In this document: piece after piece, positions 1 to 4,924 of the stretch
How the letters are laid out: each line of letters starts with the position of its first letter
Position numbering within the stretch: position 1 is the stretch's first letter
NCBI GenBank assembly: GCA_050290225.1
Contig: JBNKHG010000001.1
Coordinates: 1 to 6,061 of the forward strand
Reading direction: 5' to 3'
Source of the DNA: JBNKHG01 sp050290225
GTDB taxonomy: Bacteria > Pseudomonadota > Gammaproteobacteria > Pseudomonadales > Cellvibrionaceae
Length of the DNA: 6,061 nt
The notes under the pieces: generated by a model
Told to the model about the DNA's origin: nothing
The model's input: the letters and a program-made list of their open reading frames with translations, nothing else
Databases searched by the model: none
Translations under genes and position numbers: made by a program

Positions 1-761
1 CCGACCCGAATCCCGGCAATTACTTTCATGGCACAACGGCCTGCCTATCCTGTCTACTGGTGGCGGAACGTTATCAGGAGCTGCTCGATCTCTTGGCGTT
101 GGACCGCAAACCCTTCTGGTCTTACCGCCGATATGGTGTCGGGGCGTTACTGGCGATGGGAAAGAAATCAGAGGCTCTGAAATACGCCGAGGCATCCAGA
201 GGGCTCAACCAACCGGCTTCGGCCATTGACCAGGCCTGTGAAGATATTCTGATTTCCTCGGGCCTCCACGACGAGGCCTATCGGCGCTATGGGTTGAGGG
301 CTGTCCACGGCAACTCGTATCTCGCGCGGTTTCGCGCCGTTGCAAAACGCTATCCCATGATTGCGCCGGAAGACATTCTCGCTGATCTGATCAAGACCAC
401 GCCGGGTGAAGAGGGTAAGTGGTTTGCGACGGCCAAGGATTTGAAACTTTTCGAGCTCGCGTTGCAGCTTGCTGATCAAAGCCCCTGTGAGCCGAAGACG
501 CTGACGCGGGCAGCGAGAGATTTCCTTGAGTCGGAACCTGAGTTTGCTCTCGGTGCAGCCCTGTCGGCGCTTCGCTGGTTGAACGAGGGGTGGGGTTACG
601 AGGCGACCGGCATCGATGTAACAGATGCCTATGAGCTGGCTTTGGAAGCTGCTGATCGATCAGGCGTAGACACTGTGTTAGATCAAATTCGCGTTTTGCT
701 TGACTGCACTCAGGGTGCAGGGAACGCGTTCGTCAGGCAGTCTTTGTCAGGCAGAATGTAA
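1..761 (+). CDS. Uncharacterised helical protein, 3' part only (possibly DUF6880-like)
   Basis: The reading frame (codons from base 3) is open from the window edge to a TAA at 759-761, giving 252 visible residues; the real start lies upstream. A GTG at 60 could be taken as a start, but it has no ribosome binding site and the residues before it look like normal protein, so I treat the gene as truncated by the window. The protein is soluble, rich in Ala, Leu and Glu, and looks all-helical, with helix-pair stretches such as KKSEALKYAEASRG and PKTLTRAARDFLESEPEFAL. There is no signal peptide, membrane segment or recognisable catalytic motif. From memory the C-terminal part, with GEEGKWFATAKD and LRWLNEGWGYE, resembles the DUF6880 family of unknown function; this needs a profile search. 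If the tRNA scar at 971-998 is an island end, this gene belongs to the chromosomal side. Confidence 0.82.
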   Translation, partial: DPNPGNYFHGTTACLSCLLVAERYQELLDLLALDRKPFWSYRRYGVGALLAMGKKSEALKYAEASRGLNQPASAIDQACEDILISSGLHDEAYRRYGLRAVHGNSYLARFRAVAKRYPMIAPEDILADLIKTTPGEEGKWFATAKDLKLFELALQLADQSPCEPKTLTRAARDFLESEPEFALGAALSALRWLNEGWGYEATGIDVTDAYELALEAADRSGVDTVLDQIRVLLDCTQGAGNAFVRQSLSGRM

Positions 762-907
762 TAGCGCAGAGAGATGTATAAAGGGTAACAGCAGGCCAGT
801 GTGAGCCCTCGAAATGGACGCTAAATTTTCAATTCTGCGTTCCACTCACGTTCCACAGAAGGGACAATTTGAGACGATGAGAGACAAGCGGTTGAGTGGG
901 TATAAAC

Positions 908-942
908 AAAAAAACCATTTAAGAATCAATGTCCTAAATGGT
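908..942 (-). terminator. Intrinsic terminator downstream of the tRNA fragment
   Basis: Read on the minus strand, an 8-bp perfect stem (TAAATGGT at 935-942 paired with ACCATTTA at 914-921 on the plus strand) with a 13-base loop is followed directly by a run of seven T (plus-strand A run 908-914, sharing one base with the stem). It lies 28 bases after the CCA end of the tRNA remnant, the usual position of a tRNA gene terminator. It therefore probably belonged to that tRNA transcript. The stem is AT-rich, so strength may be modest. Confidence 0.6.
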
Positions 943-970
943 CTCTCGTGGTCTTTCGACGTTTTTAATA

Positions 971-998
971 TGGTGCCCAGGAGAGGACTAGAACTTTC
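971..998 (-). other. 3'-end fragment of a tRNA gene, probable attachment-site core
   Basis: On the minus strand this stretch reads as the end of a tRNA: T-stem 5' half GAAAG (994-998), T-loop TTCTAGT (987-993), T-stem 3' half CCTCT (982-986), acceptor 3' strand CCTGGGC (975-981), discriminator A (974) and encoded CCA (971-973). The 5' acceptor strand GCCCAGG, the D arm and the anticodon arm are not found upstream on that strand (about 1000-1080), so the gene is not complete. The T-stem also pairs poorly, so even the fragment has drifted. A CCA-ending tRNA tail with its own terminator but no 5' part is what remains at the distal end of an element integrated in a tRNA 3' end. Leucine identity is possible from the acceptor but is not established. 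A decayed tRNA gene is the alternative. Confidence 0.6.
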
Positions 999-1130
999 TT
1001 GGCTTGCCAAATTAATCCTTATAAAACAACAGGATATGAAATTTTGACTAATTTGCGTTGCACGTAGGTTCCATAAGTTGAGTGGATTGGTAATCGCGCT
1101 AGCAAGGGGCTGGCCAGGATTTTTGTGGGT

Positions 1131-1194
1131 GGGATATACGGTTGACATATCCCTGCGAGGGTTTGACAATGTAGATATCTGCGGTATATCCCTG
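1131..1194 (+). promoter_or_regulatory. vapBC promoter overlapped by operator-like repeats
   Basis: An inverted repeat GGGATAT (1131-1137) / ATATCCC (1147-1153) has a 9-base spacer, and ATATCCCTG recurs as a direct repeat at 1147-1155 and 1186-1194. A further partial arm, AGATATC, is at 1173-1179. A perfect -35 TTGACA (1142-1147) stands 17 bases from GACAAT (1165-1170), which has 4 of 6 consensus matches. A second TTGACA (1163-1168) with TATATC (1185-1190) is an alternative. Promoter elements inside the repeats fit the usual autorepression of vapBC operons by the VapB-VapC complex. Which promoter is used and the exact operator are inferred. Confidence 0.6.
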
Positions 1195-1210
1195 TCAGTT
1201 GGAGGTAAAT

Positions 1211-1441
1211 ATGGAAAGAGCAAGTGTCTTCAAGAGCAACAAAAGCCAGGCAGTCAGGCTGCCCAAACCGGTAGCTCTACCGGAATCTGTAAAGCAGGTA
1301 GACATTGTCCCCCTGGGGCGTGCCCGGCTGATTGCCCCTGCCGGTGAAGCCTGGGACAGCTGGTTTGAAGGGGAATCGGTCACCAGTGACTTTATGTCGG
1401 AGCGTGAACAGCCGGAAGGCCAGGAACGGGAATCCATTTGA
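1211..1441 (+). CDS. vapB: VapB antitoxin (AbrB/MazE-type DNA-binding fold)
   Basis: This 76-residue protein is the antitoxin of a type II toxin-antitoxin pair. It neutralises VapC by direct binding and represses its own operon with VapC. The N-terminus MERASVFKSNKSQAVRLPK is the characteristic start of VapB/VagC-like antitoxins, whose first 45 or so residues form a swapped-hairpin DNA-binding domain. The acidic C-terminal part, beginning around W48-F52 (WDSWF), is the segment that in the family binds the toxin. I chose ATG 1211 because a strong GGAGG (1201-1205) sits five bases ahead; the in-frame TTG at 1199 overlaps that site and is unlikely. The stop TGA (1439-1441) shares its A with the vapC start, which indicates translational coupling. 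The length is normal for the family and no key part is missing. Confidence 0.93.
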   Translation: MERASVFKSNKSQAVRLPKPVALPESVKQVDIVPLGRARLIAPAGEAWDSWFEGESVTSDFMSEREQPEGQERESI

Positions 1442-1842
1442 TGCTCAAGTATATGCTGGATACCAATATAGTGATCTATACGATGAAAAATAAACCCCAG
1501 TCTGTAAAAGAGGCCTTTGATAAGCACTATGGCCAAATGAGCATCTCCAGCATTACCTTGATGGAACTGGTGTACGGTGCCGAAAAATCTGCCAGCCCGG
1601 AATCCAACCTCCGGGTATTGGAGGGGTTTGCGGCGCGCCTGGAGGTTTTGCCCTACGGTGATGAAGCGGCCGTGCACACGGGGCAGATTCGGGCGGAGCA
1701 GGCCAGGGCAGGAAAGCCCATTGGTCCCTATGACCAAATGATCGCCGGACATGCCCGCAGTGAAGGGTTAATTCTGGTCACCAATAACATAAAAGAGTTT
1801 GAGCGGGTTGATGGGCTGAGATTGGAGAACTGGGTCATTTAG
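1441..1842 (+). CDS. vapC: VapC toxin, PIN-domain endoribonuclease
   Basis: This 133-residue protein is the toxin partner of VapB. Enterobacterial VapC of this type cleaves initiator tRNA-fMet in the anticodon loop in a metal-dependent way and stops translation; that activity is family knowledge, not shown here. The PIN active-site acids are all present: D7 (MLDTN), E42 (TLMELVYGAEKS), D98 (GPYDQMIAGHA), with N116 in the C-terminal VTNNIKEF motif. The sequence is close to what I recall of Shigella and Salmonella VapC across its length, so the toxin is probably active. The start ATG overlaps the vapB stop by one base; an in-frame TTG three bases earlier is less likely. Coupling to vapB would keep toxin synthesis tied to antitoxin synthesis. 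Nothing suggests frameshift or decay. The pair sits just inside the putative island boundary, consistent with a stabilising role, though this is inference. Confidence 0.95.
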   Translation: MLKYMLDTNIVIYTMKNKPQSVKEAFDKHYGQMSISSITLMELVYGAEKSASPESNLRVLEGFAARLEVLPYGDEAAVHTGQIRAEQARAGKPIGPYDQMIAGHARSEGLILVTNNIKEFERVDGLRLENWVI

Positions 1843-1912
1843 TCGTGAGTTCGTTATAAGTCACCGGCAGTGGGTGCGGAGTGTACAGCGTAGCGGACGG
1901 CTGAAATACTGA

Positions 1913-1940
1913 AAGCGATTCGGCCTTCGCTTCCATTTTA
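1913..1940 (+). terminator. Weak hairpin after vapC, possible terminator
   Basis: A 6-bp stem AAGCGA (1913-1918) / TCGCTT (1927-1932) with an 8-base loop is followed by CCATTTTA. It lies 70 bases after the vapC stop. The stem is short and the T run is only four bases, so termination would be inefficient at best. Confidence 0.2.
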
Positions 1941-2516
1941 AGTCCACCATTTGTGCACACTTTTACCCAACCCCTAATAAGCGCACAATAGCATTGAATC
2001 ATCTTTCTGACTAAGAGTTGGTAGTGGGTGGGCTAGGAACAACGATTTGAAAGTGTAAACTGATCCGCAGGTCTCACGTGTTACAAGTGAATCAAGAAGT
2101 TCATTCCTAAAATCTGCTGATCTCAACGGTTAACGACAGCTTCCGAAGCCTTAGGGGACATTATTGTGCCTGTGAATAAGCCGCAGCCATCGCTTCTGGT
2201 AAGACAGCTTACAGCCAGGTGCTGTAATTGCCAATGAGTGTCACACCTGAATTCGGGTATGTCTGTTAAGTGAAAATAGGGGGCTGTCAGGTTGAAGTGC
2301 TGGCTGGGCAATACTGGTCGAAATTTGCCCAAATGGAGGTTCGCCAAAGTCTATCTCCCTAATGTAATGGGCATCCTCCCAAGCCTAGGCTTGCTGAATC
2401 TGACCTATATGGACGATCTCACTGAACTGAGTGTTATCATCTGCCATCTTGATGCGTTGACGCCAAAAGATTAGGGCAGTAAGTTTGCGGGTAAGTCGTA
2501 GAAACGGTAGTCCGGT

Positions 2517-2545
2517 TTGATCCGCAGTCTAATTTTTACCATAAA
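2517..2545 (+). promoter_or_regulatory. Candidate sigma70-type promoter for the secretion operon
   Basis: TTGATC (2517-2522) and CATAAA (2540-2545), each with four of six consensus matches, are separated by 17 bases. Transcription from here would give a leader of roughly 150 bases before the ABC transporter gene. Both boxes are imperfect, so this is a suggestion only. Confidence 0.22.
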
Positions 2546-2636
2546 CACTTAAAGGATGTTGGATGTGTTAAACGTAATGGTGTAATCTCTCGGCCCAGTC
2601 GCCCGCACAATAGTTTGGCTGGCGAGGAAAAGGATA

Positions 2637-2671
2637 TTACGTAAGATGTAACGTAAATGGTTGTTACGTAT
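2637..2671. promoter_or_regulatory. Three TTACGTA-type palindromic boxes upstream of the ABC gene
   Basis: The perfect palindrome TTACGTAA (2637-2644) is followed by TAACGTAA (2649-2656) and TTACGTAT (2664-2671), each of the last two one base from the first. Their centres are 12 and 15 bases apart. The cluster ends 33 bases before the ABC transporter start codon. Repeated near-identical palindromes this close to a start are suggestive of regulator binding sites. I do not recognise the regulator, and the AT-rich context makes chance possible. Confidence 0.35.
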
Positions 2672-2704
2672 TAAAAGGACGCTGGAAAGGGAAGCCCCAA
2701 GCAC

Positions 2705-4891
2705 ATGGATACAGGCGCTACTTGCCTTGTGGTGATTGCTCAGTATTACCAGATTGCAGCCGATATTGCACAGCTGCGTCATCAGTTTGCCTCCGAAGAG
2801 GCACCGCTTTCTGATTTGGAGTTACTTCGTGCTGCCAAGGCTGTTGGCCTTAGAGCAAAGCACGCTATTTTGGATCTGGAGTTGCTTGCCGGAGCGGTAT
2901 TACCGGTTATTGGCAAGAATAACGACGGCGGCTACTTTATTATCGCCCGGGTCTCGAAAGATGCGAGTGGAACCGCGACTTATCTCATTCAAGACCCCCT
3001 GCACCCAGCCCCGAAAACACTGAGTACCACGGATCTGAGTGAGCGGTGGAGCGGTGAAGCGATTATGCTGACCCGTCGAAGTGGTTTGCTGGATGCCGTA
3101 CGTGAATTCGATATTGCCTGGTTTATTCCCTCGTTAGTCAAATACCGAAAGCTCTTCGGTGATGTCATTCTGGCCACGTTTTTCCTGCAACTGTTCGCAC
3201 TGATCACGCCCCTGTTCTTCCAGGTGGTGATGGACAAAGTGTTGGTACACCGTGGCGTCACAACCCTCTATGTATTGGCCTTTGGCTTTATGGTGGTAGC
3301 GGTATTTGATGCCCTCTTGGGCGGGATTCGCACCTATGTGTTCAGCCACACCACCAATCGTGTGGATGTCGAACTCGGCAGTAAGCTATTTAGTCACCTG
3401 ATGGGGTTGCCGCTGGCCTATTTCGAGGCGCGACAAGTGGGGCAGAGCGTGGCCCGGGTACGGGAACTGGATACCATACGCAACTTCATTACCGGCTCGG
3501 CCCTGACCCTCTGTATCGACCTGTTCTTTACCATCGTCTTTTTTGCCGTGATGTGGTGGTACAGTCCGACCTTAACCCTGGTGGTGCTTGGGACCATCCC
3601 TTTTTACGTTGCCCTGTCTGTCTTTATCACACCGATATTACGTAAACGCCTGGATGAAAAATTTCAGATTGGCGCGGAGAATCAATCTTTTTTGGTGGAA
3701 TCCGTCACCGGTGTTGAAACCGTCAAGGCCAGTGCGGTGGAACCGCAGATGCAACGGCGATGGGAGGACCAGCTAGCCAAATATGTAAGTGCGTCTTTTC
3801 GCACACAGCATGTCGGCAATATATCGGGGCAGGTGGCGAGTTTCATCAACAAGATCACGACATTGCTGATCATATTCCTCGGTGCCTACGCTGTCATGGA
3901 CGGAAATATGACTGTGGGCCAACTGGTGGCGTTTAATATGCTGGCGGGACGTGTCAGCGGTCCTATCCTCAAGCTCGTGCAATTATGGCAAGACTTTCAG
4001 CAAGCGGGCATCTCAGTCAAACGCCTGGGGGACATCCTCAATACGCCACGAGAACCTGGTTTTAACCCCAATCGCAGTACGTTACCCGACTTTAAAGGGG
4101 CGGTGCGGTTGGAGCATGTCCGGTTTCGCTACCGCCCCGACGGGCCCCTGATTCTCGATGATCTCTCTCTCAATGTCCATCCGGGTGAAGTAATCGGTAT
4201 TGTGGGGCGTTCAGGGTCTGGTAAAAGTACACTGACCAAGTTGATACAACGGTTCTATGTCGCCGAGGCGGGGCGGGTGCTGGTCGATGGTACCGATCTG
4301 GGCGTGGTGGATACGGCTTGGTTGCGACAAAACATCGGCGTGGTCTTGCAGGAGAACTTTCTGTTTAACCGCAGCATCCGGGAGAACATAGCACTTTCCA
4401 ACCCGGGCTTACCCATGGAGCGTGTTGTTGCTGCAGCCAAACTGGCCGGTGCCCATGATTTCATTCTGGAATTGCCCGAGGGTTACGACAACCCCGTGGG
4501 GGAGCAGGGTTGCAACCTCTCCGGCGGTCAGCGTCAGCGCCTGGCCATCGCCCGCGCCCTGATCACCAATCCGCGGCTGTTGATCTTTGACGAAGCCACC
4601 AGTGCCCTGGATTACGAATCCGAGCGGATTATCCAGGAAAATATGGCCACCATTTGTAAAAACCGCACCGTGTTTATGATTGCCCACCGGCTCAGTACTG
4701 TGCGCCACTGCGACCGTATTATCGTCATGGATAAAGGGCGAATCATCGAGTCGGGTAGTCACGACCAGTTGATGGCACACAATGGCTACTATGCCAAGCT
4801 TCACAGCTACCAAAACCACACGCCGCGTATCCGTCCGATCGCCCCGTCGGATATTCCCCAGGGTAATCCTGTACCGGAGATGACGAGTTAA
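2705..4891 (+). CDS. Type I secretion ABC transporter, HlyB family
   Basis: This 728-residue protein is the inner-membrane ABC exporter of a type I secretion system, driving unfolded substrate through an adaptor and a TolC-type outer-membrane channel. It aligns along its length with E. coli HlyB (707 aa). Residues 1-125 are a C39-like domain without protease residues: the Cys position is T3 and the His position is Y77, while D97 remains. Residues about 150-420 are the membrane domain, with six likely helices and the motif LQLFALITPLFFQVVMDKVL. The NBD (about 467-705) is complete: Walker A GRSGSGKS 501-508 with K507, Q549, signature LSGGQ 605-609, Walker B ending D629-E630, D-loop 633-636 and H661, one residue off HlyB numbering. 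ATG 2705 is the first start after an in-frame stop at 2672; AAGGGA at 2687-2692 is a rather distant ribosome binding site. The N-terminus is about seven residues shorter than HlyB, and a Pro-rich tail of about 20 residues is extra. It is probably in an operon with the adaptor 33 bases downstream. Confidence 0.95.
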   Translation: MDTGATCLVVIAQYYQIAADIAQLRHQFASEEAPLSDLELLRAAKAVGLRAKHAILDLELLAGAVLPVIGKNNDGGYFIIARVSKDASGTATYLIQDPLHPAPKTLSTTDLSERWSGEAIMLTRRSGLLDAVREFDIAWFIPSLVKYRKLFGDVILATFFLQLFALITPLFFQVVMDKVLVHRGVTTLYVLAFGFMVVAVFDALLGGIRTYVFSHTTNRVDVELGSKLFSHLMGLPLAYFEARQVGQSVARVRELDTIRNFITGSALTLCIDLFFTIVFFAVMWWYSPTLTLVVLGTIPFYVALSVFITPILRKRLDEKFQIGAENQSFLVESVTGVETVKASAVEPQMQRRWEDQLAKYVSASFRTQHVGNISGQVASFINKITTLLIIFLGAYAVMDGNMTVGQLVAFNMLAGRVSGPILKLVQLWQDFQQAGISVKRLGDILNTPREPGFNPNRSTLPDFKGAVRLEHVRFRYRPDGPLILDDLSLNVHPGEVIGIVGRSGSGKSTLTKLIQRFYVAEAGRVLVDGTDLGVVDTAWLRQNIGVVLQENFLFNRSIRENIALSNPGLPMERVVAAAKLAGAHDFILELPEGYDNPVGEQGCNLSGGQRQRLAIARALITNPRLLIFDEATSALDYESERIIQENMATICKNRTVFMIAHRLSTVRHCDRIIVMDKGRIIESGSHDQLMAHNGYYAKLHSYQNHTPRIRPIAPSDIPQGNPVPEMTS

Positions 4892-4924
4892 CGCCAAGGA
4901 TCCGAGAACGTTTAAAGGGATGTA

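Larger units (their letters stand above)
839..1085. repeat. Three scattered TGAGTGG copies around the tRNA scar
   Basis: The heptamer TGAGTGG occurs at 893-899 and 1079-1085 (both inside a 9-base direct repeat GTTGAGTGG at 891-899 and 1077-1085) and inverted, as CCACTCA, at 842-848. GTTCCAC is also repeated at 839-845 and 850-856, 11 bases apart. These copies lie on both sides of the tRNA 3'-end fragment. Short repeats flanking an att core can be integrase arm sites, but the copies are short and no integrase gene is present, so chance is a real alternative. I see no convincing gene in the rest of 762-1130; the short open frames there lack ribosome binding sites and overlap the terminator and tRNA remnant. 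Confidence 0.25.
1843..2704. other. 862-base gene-poor stretch between vapC and the secretion operon
   Basis: No convincing gene is present on either strand. The open frames here are short (74 aa at 2123-2347 minus; 60 aa at 2292-2474 plus), lack good ribosome binding sites and match no family I recognise. The stop-free plus-strand frame around 2126-2240, which reads SEALGDIIVPVNKPQPSLL, looks somewhat protein-like but has no start codon and closes after about 38 codons; it could be a decayed gene fragment or chance. Small sequence features are a perfect 14-bp palindrome CAAGCCTAGGCTTG at 2380-2393, the 8-bp palindrome TGTGCACA at 1952-1959, a possible promoter at 2517-2545 and the TTACGTA boxes at 2637-2671. 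I see no RTX repeats, tRNA, rRNA or insertion-sequence end. Confidence 0.5.

Noticed and set aside
814..1047. 77-codon open frame on the plus strand
   Set aside because: It runs antisense through the terminator and tRNA remnant; its MVPRRGLE segment is the familiar false peptide produced by a tRNA 3' end read backwards.
1960..2040. Possible integron attC site after vapC (CCCCTAATAAGCGC, with GTTGG further on)
   Set aside because: The outer arms do not pair well and there is no clear GTTRRRY core, so an integron cassette reading is not supported.
2123..2347. 74-codon minus-strand frame in the gene-poor stretch
   Set aside because: Its start is TTG with no good ribosome binding site, and it matches no family I recognise; at most it is a remnant, described under the gene-poor stretch.
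2292..2474. 60-codon plus-strand frame in the gene-poor stretch
   Set aside because: No ribosome binding site, no recognisable motif, and it overlaps the equally unsupported minus-strand frame.
1982..2613. Two 10-base direct repeats (CGCACAATAG at 1982 and 2604; TGATCCGCAG at 2061 and 2518)
   Set aside because: Chance repeats of this length are not rare in 860 bases, and the pairs are nested with no extended similarity around them.
4409..4897. 162-codon minus-strand frame inside the ABC transporter gene
   Set aside because: It lies antisense to a fully conserved ATPase domain and has no independent support.
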